From Chloroflexota bacterium (GTDB lineage Bacteria; Chloroflexota; Anaerolineae; UBA4142), in the NCBI GenBank assembly GCA_016208315.1, contig JACQYF010000122.1:21673-85672 (forward strand): a stretch of DNA of 64,000 nt. Reading direction: 5' to 3'. The notes under the pieces are model-generated. The model ran no database searches, was not told the origin of the DNA, and was given only the letters and a program-made list of their open reading frames with translations. The translations under genes and the position numbers were made by a program. Positions 1 through 9,609 of this stretch are shown here, in pieces (position 1 is the first letter of the stretch; each line of letters opens with the position of its first letter).

Positions 1-671
1 GTTGACTGTTTACTGGTAATGGTAGGGATCGCGCCGAGGACCGTCACGCCGATGTAGCGCTCGGCATCTTCGACCGTGCGGACAATGTCCGATTCGAGCC
101 ACTCGAGCGCAAAGACGATGACGACGCCGATGAGCGCGCCCAAGATCGCGCCGGCCAACGTGTTCACGGATGTTTTCGGCGAAAAGATTTCGGGCGAGGT
201 GGCGTTGTAGAGCGTCTTGACGAGGATGCGGTCGCGCTGGTCTATGCCGAGGTTCTCTTGCTCGTGCTGAGAGACGAACGCCTCGGCCAAGTTCTGCGCC
301 ATTTTTGCGGCGACGGCCGGAATGGCGTGGCGCGCCTCGATGGCGATGGTCATGGTGTCTTCGGCCGCGTTGAACTGGAGCTGGCTGACGAATTTCGTCG
401 GCGTCACGTCGAGCTGCAATTTGTCAATCACCGGCTGCACGAGCGAAGGCGATTGCATCTGCTGCACATAGTTCCGCAGCAAGCTCTTGATCGCCTGGGT
501 CTGCCCCCAATCGGCGGGACGCGAGGGGACCGCGCTGAGGGTGACCGTCGAATGGTAGATGGGTGTTTGCAGTTTACTAAAAACGTAGGCGCTGCCGGTG
601 GCGATGATTGCCAGCAGGATGATGATCCAACCGCGCTTCAACAACACGCGCGCGTAATCTTGCAATTGCAT
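1..671 (-). CDS. Wzz/YveK-like chain-length determinant / polysaccharide co-polymerase, 3' end outside window
   Basis: Hand translation from ATG at 671 (MQLQDYARVLLKRGWIIILLAIIATGSAYVFSKLQTPIYHSTVTLSAVPSR...) with N-terminal TM; frame stays open to position 1. Confidence 0.7.
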   Translation of the reverse strand, partial: MQLQDYARVLLKRGWIIILLAIIATGSAYVFSKLQTPIYHSTVTLSAVPSRPADWGQTQAIKSLLRNYVQQMQSPSLVQPVIDKLQLDVTPTKFVSQLQFNAAEDTMTIAIEARHAIPAVAAKMAQNLAEAFVSQHEQENLGIDQRDRILVKTLYNATSPEIFSPKTSVNTLAGAILGALIGVVIVFALEWLESDIVRTVEDAERYIGVTVLGAIPTITSKQS

Positions 672-814
672 GCGTTTCTCCTCGTGTGTACTCCGACGGC
701 GAGCATTGTAACATAAGTAGTAGATTTCACGAAAACGAGGGGGGAGAGGGGGTGAGGGGGTGAGGGGGAGAAATTCTCCCGCTCTCCCCGTCTCCCCCTC
801 TCCCCCTCTCAACA

Positions 815-1498
815 TTATTTCCGCGGAATCTCGGCAATGACCCGCAGCCCCAATTGCTCCGCGTCGCGCGCGTCGCGTACCGAGGTGTCGAGATATTCGA
901 GAATGAACGCGAGTGCGATGGCCGCAAGCAAGGCCAGCGCGATGCGAATCGGGATGTCGAGTTGATCGCGCAGGGACGAGCCGACTTGGGCGACCACCGG
1001 TTGGTCAATAATCGTCACCGTTGCCGCGGTCGAGCCAAGCTGCGCGAAATATTTGCGATTGTTCTCCGCGAGATTCTTGACCGCGGCGTCCACGATTTGT
1101 TGGGCCTGCTCCGGGTTGTGCCACGTGACCGACAGCGACATCAAGCGCCGCTGCTTTTCGACGACCGCAGAGATATTGCCGCGCCTAACGGTAATGCCGG
1201 TCACGCCCATCCTGGCAAGCTGCGCGTTCACATCCCCGGCAAACGAATCGCTGTGAACCACCTCGACGAACTCGTCGCGGATGTATTCGGATGCTTGATA
1301 GGCCGTGAGGATGGGATCGTAGCCGGTGACCTGAGTCGCGGGCGGCGCGTTGACGCCAATCGTAAACCGCACGCCCGCGGAATACTGCGGCGCCGGCTGC
1401 GGGCGAAAAATCCAACTGCCGATTCCAACCACGACCGGCAAGACGACGATCATCCAGAGATACCGCCCAAGGACGCGCGCGTATTCGCGTAACTCCAT
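815..1498 (-). CDS. Wzz/YveK-like polysaccharide co-polymerase (paralog of preceding)
   Basis: MELREYARVLGRYLWMIVVLPVVVGIGSWIFRP..., C-terminal TM and DARDAEQLGLRVIAEIP motif. Confidence 0.75.
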   Translation of the reverse strand: MELREYARVLGRYLWMIVVLPVVVGIGSWIFRPQPAPQYSAGVRFTIGVNAPPATQVTGYDPILTAYQASEYIRDEFVEVVHSDSFAGDVNAQLARMGVTGITVRRGNISAVVEKQRRLMSLSVTWHNPEQAQQIVDAAVKNLAENNRKYFAQLGSTAATVTIIDQPVVAQVGSSLRDQLDIPIRIALALLAAIALAFILEYLDTSVRDARDAEQLGLRVIAEIPRK

Positions 1499-1510
1499 TT
1501 ATGCTCCCAA

Positions 1511-2596
1511 CTACCCAACCACCAAGTGCTGCAACTTGTCTTTGAATACTGCCGTGCTAAACTTTTCCGCGTGCTGGCGAATTACCTGCGGGTCATACTT
1601 GCGGTCGTCGAAGGAGGCCAAGATGGCGGCGAGCGATTGCGCCGTTGGCTCGCGAAAGAGTTCGCCCGTCACGCCTTCGATCATCGTCTCCAGCGCGCCG
1701 CCGCCCCGATACGCGATGACCGGCTTGCCGCACGCGTTCGCCTCGAGTGGGGTGATGCCGAAATCCTCTTCGCCGGGAAAGACGAACGCGCGGCAGCGCG
1801 CCATGAGATCGCATGCGTCGTGGTCCGAGGGCCGGCCGACGAACTTGACGTTGGGCTGGGCCATTTGCTCCAACCGCGCGCGGTCGCGTCCCTCGCCGGC
1901 GATGACGAGGGGGAGCCGCAGCGCATTGAACGCTTGCACCGCCAGGTCAATCCGCTTGTACGGGACGAGCCGAGAGAGAATCAAGAAAAAATCGTCGTGT
2001 GATTTGGCGACGCTGAAGCGGGCCGTGTCCACCGGCGGATAAATGACGACCGAGTCGCGCGCGTAACTGGCGGCGATGCGCTTTTGCACCAGTTCCGAAA
2101 TCGCGACGAACTGCGTCACCCGCTGCGCGGCGCGGCGGTCCCAATCGCGCAGCGACGCGATAAAGAGCGGCAGCACCGCGCGCGGCACGCGCCCGATCCG
2201 TTCGCGTTCGACATAGTCCAGATAATTCCAGAGAAAACGCGCGGGCGTGAATAGGTAGCAGAAATGGCGAGCGTCCACGGGCAAGCGGACGCCGTGCGCA
2301 AAGGCGCTCGTCATGCTCAGGACGCGGTCGTAGCCGCGCAGATCGAGCGATTCAAACGCCCAGGGATAAAGCGGCAGGAACAAACGCTGGTTCGCAATCG
2401 GGATTTTGTCGAGAAAAGAAACGCGAATATCCCAAGTCCGGTAAGCGGGCGGCATCGCCGCGGGCCAATAGGTCGAGGTAAAAACGGGCGCCGTGGGAAA
2501 CAACTCGTGCGCCACTTCTAAGCAGCGTTCGGCCCCGCCGTACTGGTTGAGCCAACTCGCGACGAGCGCCACCCTCGGCGCAGAGGTCCCAGTCAT
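1511..2596 (-). CDS. glycosyltransferase family 4
   Basis: MTGTSAPRVALVASWLNQYGGAERCLEV...; GEEDFGITPLEANACGKPVIAYRGGG donor-site motif; start moved inward from ORF-track start. Confidence 0.85.
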   Translation of the reverse strand: MTGTSAPRVALVASWLNQYGGAERCLEVAHELFPTAPVFTSTYWPAAMPPAYRTWDIRVSFLDKIPIANQRLFLPLYPWAFESLDLRGYDRVLSMTSAFAHGVRLPVDARHFCYLFTPARFLWNYLDYVERERIGRVPRAVLPLFIASLRDWDRRAAQRVTQFVAISELVQKRIAASYARDSVVIYPPVDTARFSVAKSHDDFFLILSRLVPYKRIDLAVQAFNALRLPLVIAGEGRDRARLEQMAQPNVKFVGRPSDHDACDLMARCRAFVFPGEEDFGITPLEANACGKPVIAYRGGGALETMIEGVTGELFREPTAQSLAAILASFDDRKYDPQVIRQHAEKFSTAVFKDKLQHLVVG

Positions 2597-2671
2597 TGCC
2601 GCTAGTATACCCGAAAGTGCGCGATTTTGCCAAACTCGCCCTTTGGGAGTATACTTGCGCCCGGAACTTTT

Positions 2672-5023
2672 ATGGCTCACCAAAATATCCTGATCCTTGA
2701 AGACCATCCCGAACTGTGCGCCCAGATTCGCCAGATTCTGGTAAAAGCTGGCTATCAAGTTCAGGTCGCGGCGACCGGCGCGGACGCCGTGGCCACCGCG
2801 CGCCGCCACGCCTTTGATCTCCTCGTCGCAGATATCTATCTCCCCGATTTCTCCGGCATCGAGGCCTTTCAACGCATTCGCACCTACCGCCCGGATTTGG
2901 CGGGGATCGTCATCACGGGTTACAGCACGTGGGAAATGGCGATGGACGCGCTGCGCGTCGGCTTTGTCGGGTTTCTCGTCAAGCCGTTCGTGCCCGAGCA
3001 ACTGGTCGCGGCGGTGGTCAGCGCGCTCGAGCAGGAGAAACTCCGGCGTGAGAACGCGCGCCTGAACGCACTCGTGCCGCTCTACGAACTCTCGCGCGCA
3101 TTCATCGGCACGGTCGAGCTAAACGAACTGCTGGACCGCATCGTCACAACCGCGCAGCAGGAAACCAAAGCCGAGGTCGTGTCGCTGATGCTGCTTGACG
3201 AGGACCGCCGGGAGCTGGGCATCGCCGCGGCGACCGGCTTGGCGCCCGACGTGATCGAACGGCAAAAGCGCGTGTTGGGCAGCGGCATCGCCGGGCACGT
3301 CGCGGAAACGGGCCAGCCGGTCATGATCGCCGAGGGCATGACGCTCGATCCCGCCATTCGCAAGATGCTGACGGGCCGCTCGGAAATCGTCTCCGCGATT
3401 TCGCTGCCAATCACCTCACGCGGCCAGGTCATCGGCGTGCTCAACCTGTCACGCATGCGCGGCGGCGAATCGTTCACACCCGGCGATCTCGAACTGGCGA
3501 CCGTGCTCGCGAGCCAGGCCGCGATTTCGATTGATAACGCGCGGCTGTTCAAGCAACTCCGGCTGTTGAGCGATATGAGCCAGTGGCTCGCGCGCTCGAT
3601 GGATTTGAACGAAGCCGTCGAGGCGATCGTGTCCGGGCCGCTGCAATTGGTGGGCGCGCGCGGCGCGGCGTTATGGCTGATCGAGGGCGAGATCGAGCTG
3701 AAGATGGTCAAGCAGCAGGGATTGGAAGATCTCGAATTGCCCAAACTCGCGCGCGAGCAAATTGCCGAGGGCTTTAGCGCGGACCGCAGCGGCGGCTGGC
3801 TAACTATTCCCCTCCGGCACGGCGACAAGGACCTTGGCGCGCTCACCATCCGCACGTTCACCCCGAAACCGCCGAGCGAGGAACGCCTGGGCTTGCTGCG
3901 GACCCTCGCGCACGCGGCCAGCGCGATCGTCGAGACGCACCGCTTGCGCGCGCGCGAGTCTACGGCCTTTCGCGAAGTGGACCGCGCCGTGCGTTCGAAC
4001 CTGAGCGTGCGCCAGCAGATCGAGCACTTGCTCGAACAAATGCTCAACGCGTGCGAGGCCGAGTGCGGCGCGATTTTCTTGTGGGAACCGGAACGCGACC
4101 GCCTCGACATGTGGGTGACGTGCGGCCGGCCCGTACGCGAAGATTGGGCGCGCGTCATCATCCACGAAGGCCGCGCCGGTTTTCTCACCGACGAGCAAGT
4201 GGGCGCCGAAGTGGCCATGGGCGCGCCGATGCGCGTCGGCGGCCGCATCGAAGGCGCGGTGGTTCTGACCCGCGGGGCGCCGCGCGGCCGCTTTGCGGCG
4301 CGCCAGTTGGATTTATTGTCCACGCTGACGAGTTCGGCGGCCTTGATCGTCCGCAACACCCAGTTGTACGCGCGCTCGGAAGAGGCCGCCATCGCCGAGG
4401 AACGCACGCGCATCGCGCGCGAGATTCACGACGGGCTGGCACAGGACTTGTCGTTCCTCGTCTTGAAGGCGAGCGCGGCGCAGAAACTCCTGGGCCGCGG
4501 CGAAGAGAAACAGCTAGTGCGCGAATTGCGCGAGATCTCCGACCAATTGCGCCAGGACGCGCGCGAAGTGCGGCGGGTAATTTTCGCGCTGCGCCCGCTC
4601 GACATTGAAGCGCTGGGCTTTTTGCCCGCGCTGGAAAAATTCGTCAAAGAATTCGCGCAGGCCAACGATATCGAAACGGAATTCGCCGTCGAGGGAGACG
4701 TGAGCCATCTCTCGCCGAAATTGGAAACGGCGCTGTTCCGGCTCACGCAAGAGGCCCTCAACAATATTCGCAAGCACGCGCGCGCCAAACACGCCTCGGT
4801 GCGGCTGGAGCGCAACGACGGCGGCAATGCGCGCCTGGGCGTGCAGGACGACGGCTGCGGCTTTGAGGTCGAGAAGGCGCTGCAAGCGGCGCGGACGCGG
4901 GGGAGTGTGGGCCTGGTGCAGATGCGCGAGCGCGCCGAGCGCGCGGGCGGGACATTCAAGATCACGTCGTCACCCAACGCGGGGACGTGCATCGAAGTGG
5001 AATTACCGGTTCGGGAACTGTGA
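2672..5023 (+). CDS. hybrid REC-GAF-GAF-HisKA_3/HATPase sensor histidine kinase
   Basis: N-terminal receiver (ILILEDHPELCAQIRQIL), GAF repeats, EERTRIAREIHDGLAQDL H-box, HATPase (NNIRKHARAKHASVRL). Confidence 0.85.
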   Translation: MAHQNILILEDHPELCAQIRQILVKAGYQVQVAATGADAVATARRHAFDLLVADIYLPDFSGIEAFQRIRTYRPDLAGIVITGYSTWEMAMDALRVGFVGFLVKPFVPEQLVAAVVSALEQEKLRRENARLNALVPLYELSRAFIGTVELNELLDRIVTTAQQETKAEVVSLMLLDEDRRELGIAAATGLAPDVIERQKRVLGSGIAGHVAETGQPVMIAEGMTLDPAIRKMLTGRSEIVSAISLPITSRGQVIGVLNLSRMRGGESFTPGDLELATVLASQAAISIDNARLFKQLRLLSDMSQWLARSMDLNEAVEAIVSGPLQLVGARGAALWLIEGEIELKMVKQQGLEDLELPKLAREQIAEGFSADRSGGWLTIPLRHGDKDLGALTIRTFTPKPPSEERLGLLRTLAHAASAIVETHRLRARESTAFREVDRAVRSNLSVRQQIEHLLEQMLNACEAECGAIFLWEPERDRLDMWVTCGRPVREDWARVIIHEGRAGFLTDEQVGAEVAMGAPMRVGGRIEGAVVLTRGAPRGRFAARQLDLLSTLTSSAALIVRNTQLYARSEEAAIAEERTRIAREIHDGLAQDLSFLVLKASAAQKLLGRGEEKQLVRELREISDQLRQDAREVRRVIFALRPLDIEALGFLPALEKFVKEFAQANDIETEFAVEGDVSHLSPKLETALFRLTQEALNNIRKHARAKHASVRLERNDGGNARLGVQDDGCGFEVEKALQAARTRGSVGLVQMRERAERAGGTFKITSSPNAGTCIEVELPVREL

Positions 5024-5317
5024 GCGGATCCGAGGCCCGGAGGCAAAACCTCCGGGTCTTGTCTTTACCAGTACTCCAGGGCCAGGACCACGTGGGGATT
5101 GTTTGCGGGCCAGAGATTATCCTATAATGCAGGCGTCAAGCAATTTGGTGCATGGCGGCCACGCGGACTGTAAGCATTCTGTAACGCAATTCCTGCAAAA
5201 ATCCCTTTATAATCTAGTCGTAGAACGGTCACATGACGACGTGTGATTTGGGCTGGGGGCAATGAACCGCGATTCGTTTAATTCGGCCACCTAGAATCGC
5301 GATGAGCCAGTGGTGAG

Positions 5318-5347
5318 ACCGACCAGTATTTTTTCTGGTCGGTTTTT
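5318..5347 (+). terminator. intrinsic terminator-like hairpin in 5' leader of the secreted-protein operon
   Basis: ACCGACCAG-N8-CTGGTCGGT followed by T run, upstream of ATG 5370. Confidence 0.7.
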
Positions 5348-5369
5348 CATTTTTCCAGCGGGAGCGCTG

Positions 5370-5753
5370 ATGTTTTTCAATCTCAGTTCGATGCGCTGGT
5401 TCTTCCTGATCGCCCTTGCGCTGGTCGTTTCCGCCGCGGCGTATGGCTTTGCGGCGAGCAACACGGTGCCCGCCAGCAGCGCGGGCGAAGGCAGCGGCGC
5501 CGTGAGCGGCTTTACCGTGACCGCGGTCCACTACAATCTCAACGCCACCACGCCCGCGAACATTGACAGCGTCACATTTACCATTGCTCCCCCGGTCCCG
5601 GCCGGCGGCTCGGTCAAAGCCAAACTCGTCAGCGCGGGCGGCACCTGGTACAGTTGCACGGTCACAGGCGGCACGAGCGTCGCGTGTACCACCACGAGTC
5701 CGCAGGCAACCGCGCAGACAACCGATACCCTGGACGTAGTAGCCGCGCAGTAG
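5370..5753 (+). CDS. small secreted protein, putative SipW substrate
   Basis: Signal peptide MFFNLSSMRWFFLIALALVVSAAAYGFAASNTV; paralogous to 5815..6195. Confidence 0.7.
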   Translation: MFFNLSSMRWFFLIALALVVSAAAYGFAASNTVPASSAGEGSGAVSGFTVTAVHYNLNATTPANIDSVTFTIAPPVPAGGSVKAKLVSAGGTWYSCTVTGGTSVACTTTSPQATAQTTDTLDVVAAQ

Positions 5754-5814
5754 CTACGGTCTTTTCGCACCGGTCGTGCGATGAGAATATTCTTCGTAGA
5801 AAAAGGAGATTCGT

Positions 5815-6195
5815 ATGTTTAGAATGAAATGGCTCGCCATGCTCGCGCTCGTAGTGTTTCTAGCCGCTTCCGCTTATGGTTTTGCCGCAAGTAACACCAT
5901 TGACACTAGTGGTGCTGGCGAAGGTGCTGCGACCATCAGTGGCTATACAATCAGTGGCATCAAATATACTGTCAACCGAGCGGCGGGTGACAGCACTATC
6001 ACGGCAGTTTCCTTTGATGTCACGCCTAAGCCGGGGGGCGTCGATGCAAACAACGTGGAAGCACGACTGAAAGACTCGGGCGTCTGGTACAGCTGCACGG
6101 GGCCCACTGTCAACAATTGGTCCTGCGATACGACAGGGACCACTATTAAGGTTAAGGATGCCGATAATTTGACCGTGGTTGCGTGGCAAGAATAG
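5815..6195 (+). CDS. small secreted protein, putative SipW substrate (paralog)
   Basis: MFRMKWLAMLALVVFLAASAYGFAASNTIDTSGAGEG... Confidence 0.7.
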   Translation: MFRMKWLAMLALVVFLAASAYGFAASNTIDTSGAGEGAATISGYTISGIKYTVNRAAGDSTITAVSFDVTPKPGGVDANNVEARLKDSGVWYSCTGPTVNNWSCDTTGTTIKVKDADNLTVVAWQE

Positions 6196-6279
6196 ATCAG
6201 TCATTGCGAAATGTACTGACTCCAAACTGGAGCAACGAATACACCGGGGGGCGGAGAGGCGCGTTCCCAAGTCACGCTC

Positions 6280-8409
6280 ATGATGACTCAACGTCGCTGG
6301 TATAGCATCCTGTCGGCCATACTGCTTTTCCTGTTCTTGGTGGTGGCCTGGCTCAGTCTTGCGCCACTCGAGGTGGGCGGTTCGGCGGCGTATGTCATCG
6401 TGAACGGAAACAGCATGGAGCCGCTCTACCACGCGAGCGATCTGGTCGTCGTGCGCTCAGCGGATGTTTATCAAGTAGGCGACATTGTCACCTATCGGCA
6501 TCCCGACGTCGGCCGGGTGATCCATCGCATTATCGCGCAGGAAGAAGATGGGTTTGTACTCCAGGGCGATAACAATTCGTGGATTGACTCGTACCGTCCT
6601 ACGGCCGACGACATCATCGGCAAGGCGTGGTTGCATATCCCGAAACTCGGAGATCTCTTGGCGCAACTCCGCACGCCGATGGCGATGGCCGTTCTCGCCG
6701 GAATGCTGCCGCTCGTAACATTGGGCGGCACCGCCGGCATGCGCCGGGCGCGCCGGCGCGGTCATACCAACCTAAAGGAGCAGCGCGGCTCGATGAACTT
6801 GTCCGATCAAAGCAAAGAACTGGCCCTCGGTACGTTCGGGATCCTGCTCTTGGCTTCCGTGTTGCTGGCGATTTTCGCTTTCACGCGCCCGCTCACGCGG
6901 ACCGTCGCCGACGACATCGCCTACGAACAGAGCGGGGTCTTTAGCTATTCTGCCGCCGCGCCCGCCGGGGTATCCAGTACCGGCAGCATCAAAACCGGCG
7001 ACCCCATCTTTCGGCAAGTGACCAACCTCGTCAACGTCGCGTTCGATTATCAGTTCACAACACCCGCGCCCGCCGTGCTTAGCGGGACCTATCTGCTGAA
7101 CGCGCAAATCAGCGATCCGAGCGGTTGGAATCAGACGCTTACGCTGAGACCGGAAACTCGCTTCGCCGGAAGCGCGTTCACGGCCAGCGGCGCGCTCGAT
7201 CTGTCCCAGGCACAAGCGATCATTGATCGCTTTGAGAAACAGACCGGAGTTCAGCGTTCCCAATACACTCTCGCTATTTCGCCCGAGGTCCGCATCGCCG
7301 GGACGTTACGCGATGAGGACGTGAGCGATACTTTCAGCCCCCACCTGACGTTTCGGATGGACAAGCTCCAACTGACCGTGGCGAATGACGGCCAGAACAA
7401 GACGGACCCGTTCAAGCCATCGGCGAAAAGCGTGCTCAAAAATACGCGCGCCGCGCCGAACACGCTATCCTTGTTGGGCTTGAACCTCGACGTGGCGCTG
7501 GCGCGTTGGCTCTCGATCTTTGGAATCGTCGTCGGCGCGGGCGGTCTCACCGTGGTGATCCTCCTCGTCGTGCGATTGACACAACGGGATGAGGCCACGG
7601 CGATTCGGCTGAAATATGGTTCTCAGATCGTTGCCGTCCGCCACGCCGAATTGGACGAACGCAGCCGAATCGTTGACCTGGCTTCGATGGACGACCTCGC
7701 CAAGATCGCCATGAAAGATGGGCGCATGATCCTGCACGCGAACCGAGACACGAACGAAGAGTATCTCGTGCCCGACGCGGACGTGACCTATCGCTATGTC
7801 CTCGCCTCAACCAGACTGCCGGCGCGTACGACGGAAGGTCCCAAGATCCAGATCATCCCGAGTGCCGATACGCCGATGCAAGAATGGCTGCGCAAACTTG
7901 AACAAAGCCAGAAGGAAAATGCCGCGCACTGCCACCGCGTCGCCAAGCTGACGATGCGCCTCGCGCGGCAAATGGGTTGGGACCAAAGAGAAATCGCGTT
8001 GTTGGGCTGGGGCGCGCTGTTGCACGATCTGGGCATGTTGAACATCCCCGACGAGATTCTGCGGAAAAACGGGCCGCTTACGGATACCGAGTGGGCCGTC
8101 ATGCGCCAGCATCCATCGAATGCGTACAAGCTATTGATGCCCGTCTCCTCGCAGCGGATCGTCGAGATTCCCTATTGCCATCACGAAAAATGGGACGGCT
8201 CGGGTTACCCGCGGGGACTGAGAGGTCAAGCTATCCCGCGGGCGGCGCGCCTTTTTTCGGTCGTGGACTCGTGGGACGCGTTGTGCTCGCATCGCCCGTA
8301 TCGTCCGGCGTGGCCGAAGGAACGCGTGGTCGCGTATCTCCGGTCGTTGGCCGGGTCGCATTACGATCCGAAAATCGTGAATGCCTTTTTGAGCTTGGGC
8401 CTAGAATGA
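6280..8409 (+). CDS. SipW-type (ER-type) signal peptidase I fused to DUF5305-like domain and C-terminal HD-GYP domain
   Basis: VNGNSMEPLY (Ser) and VIHRII (His) signal peptidase motifs; DUF5305-like YEQSGVFSYSA...; HD-GYP LLHDLGMLNIPDEIL...HHEKWDGSGYPRGLRGQAIPRAARLFSVVDSWDAL. Confidence 0.85.
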   Translation: MMTQRRWYSILSAILLFLFLVVAWLSLAPLEVGGSAAYVIVNGNSMEPLYHASDLVVVRSADVYQVGDIVTYRHPDVGRVIHRIIAQEEDGFVLQGDNNSWIDSYRPTADDIIGKAWLHIPKLGDLLAQLRTPMAMAVLAGMLPLVTLGGTAGMRRARRRGHTNLKEQRGSMNLSDQSKELALGTFGILLLASVLLAIFAFTRPLTRTVADDIAYEQSGVFSYSAAAPAGVSSTGSIKTGDPIFRQVTNLVNVAFDYQFTTPAPAVLSGTYLLNAQISDPSGWNQTLTLRPETRFAGSAFTASGALDLSQAQAIIDRFEKQTGVQRSQYTLAISPEVRIAGTLRDEDVSDTFSPHLTFRMDKLQLTVANDGQNKTDPFKPSAKSVLKNTRAAPNTLSLLGLNLDVALARWLSIFGIVVGAGGLTVVILLVVRLTQRDEATAIRLKYGSQIVAVRHAELDERSRIVDLASMDDLAKIAMKDGRMILHANRDTNEEYLVPDADVTYRYVLASTRLPARTTEGPKIQIIPSADTPMQEWLRKLEQSQKENAAHCHRVAKLTMRLARQMGWDQREIALLGWGALLHDLGMLNIPDEILRKNGPLTDTEWAVMRQHPSNAYKLLMPVSSQRIVEIPYCHHEKWDGSGYPRGLRGQAIPRAARLFSVVDSWDALCSHRPYRPAWPKERVVAYLRSLAGSHYDPKIVNAFLSLGLE

Positions 8410-8801
8410 TCGCATTTCACCCCGTCCGCCTTGCGATGATCGCGCTCGTGGGGTTGATTCTCATCAGCACGGGCGCCGGCTTTGCCGCGTCCGTCGCCGT
8501 GCCCGCCTCAAGATTGAGCGAAACAATTCGACCCGCTGGCCCCAACGACCTAAAGCCGACGGAATGCGCGGGGCTGACCCTGACGAACATTGTCATAGGT
8601 AGCGGGAACATTGACGGCACGGGCGGCAATGATCTCATCTTCGGCAGCGCCGGCGCCGATAGTATCAAGGGCCTTGGTGGGGGTGATTGCATCCTCGGCG
8701 GTGGCGGCGACGACGACATCAACGGCAACGGCGGTGGGGATATTTGCATCGGCGGACCGGGGACCGATACGATCAAGAACTGCGCGACGACGATCCCCTG
8801 A
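8406..8801 (+). CDS. secreted RTX-like glycine/aspartate repeat protein
   Basis: Signal peptide ...STGAGFAASVAVPAS; GGNDLIFGSAGADSIKGLGGGDCILGGGGDDDINGNGGGD; ATGA overlap with upstream gene. Confidence 0.75.
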   Translation: MIAFHPVRLAMIALVGLILISTGAGFAASVAVPASRLSETIRPAGPNDLKPTECAGLTLTNIVIGSGNIDGTGGNDLIFGSAGADSIKGLGGGDCILGGGGDDDINGNGGGDICIGGPGTDTIKNCATTIP

Positions 8802-8804
8802 GCC

Positions 8805-9584
8805 ATGGCAACGACGTGGCTCGAACTCGCGATTCAAGCCGCCCGGCAAGGCGAGGTCGCGCGCGCCCGCGAACTGCTGCGCGGCTACGTAAGGTATTAT
8901 CCACGCGAAGAAGTGGGCTGGCTTTGGCTGAGCCGCGCGACAGATTCACCCTCCGAAAAGCTCAAGCTGGTGCAGCGCGGCCTGGCTGCCTGTCCGCAAA
9001 ACGCGCTCCTCCGCGCCGAATACGCCAAACTCGCCGCTTCGCAATCCCACAGTACTTCGACACTCTCCAAACCGCGCTACACTCGTTCAGTCGTGGTCGC
9101 GCGCGCCAGTTGGCTGTGCCGCGCATTCGAGTGGAATCTGCTCGCGCTCTCGCTCGCGCTCGCCCTCACCGTGGTCGCGGCGACCACACCGGCCTTCTTA
9201 GGTAATCGGATTGTCACATGGGAAGGCGCGCTCGTGGTTGCCCACGTCACCGCCGCGGCAGACCTCCAAGTCGGCGACGAGATCATTCTCGACGTGCCTT
9301 CAGAATTGGAAACCCCTCACGTGCGGCAAATTGCTGGAATCGAGTACAGCCAGGGCCTCGAATACGTGCGCCTGACAAATGACGAACGCATCGTCGCGCC
9401 GCGGCAGGTCTGGCGAGTCAAGTTCAGTTTTCCTTTTCTCGGACATGCCACCCGCTACGCAGCCACCCCGGTCATGGCCGGGCTATTCCTGCTCATTGCG
9501 CTGACAGCTCTGGTGACGCTCAAGCTACTCGGGCGCAAGCACAAGCAAAACGAACCCGCCAAATTTCTGCCAACTCGTGCTTGA
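8805..9584 (+). CDS. TPR-like protein with a degenerate signal-peptidase-like membrane domain
   Basis: ARELLRGYVRYYPREEVGWLWLSRA TPR-like N-terminus; two TMs flanking LQVGDEIILDVP...HVRQIAGI...FPFLGHATRYAATPVMAGLFLL. Confidence 0.55.
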   Translation: MATTWLELAIQAARQGEVARARELLRGYVRYYPREEVGWLWLSRATDSPSEKLKLVQRGLAACPQNALLRAEYAKLAASQSHSTSTLSKPRYTRSVVVARASWLCRAFEWNLLALSLALALTVVAATTPAFLGNRIVTWEGALVVAHVTAAADLQVGDEIILDVPSELETPHVRQIAGIEYSQGLEYVRLTNDERIVAPRQVWRVKFSFPFLGHATRYAATPVMAGLFLLIALTALVTLKLLGRKHKQNEPAKFLPTRA

Positions 9585-9609
9585 CTTGGAACACCCGTTC
9601 GGTTATAAT
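9581..9609 (+). promoter_or_regulatory. recA promoter with LexA-type box in the spacer
   Basis: TTGACT-17 bp-TATAAT; GAACACCCGTTC (GAACNNNNGTTC) at 9589-9600. Confidence 0.7.

Noticed and set aside
8687-9205. ORF overlapping the RTX-like and TPR-like genes in another frame
   Set aside because: Arg-rich out-of-frame translation; the overlapping genes have signal peptides and clear domains.
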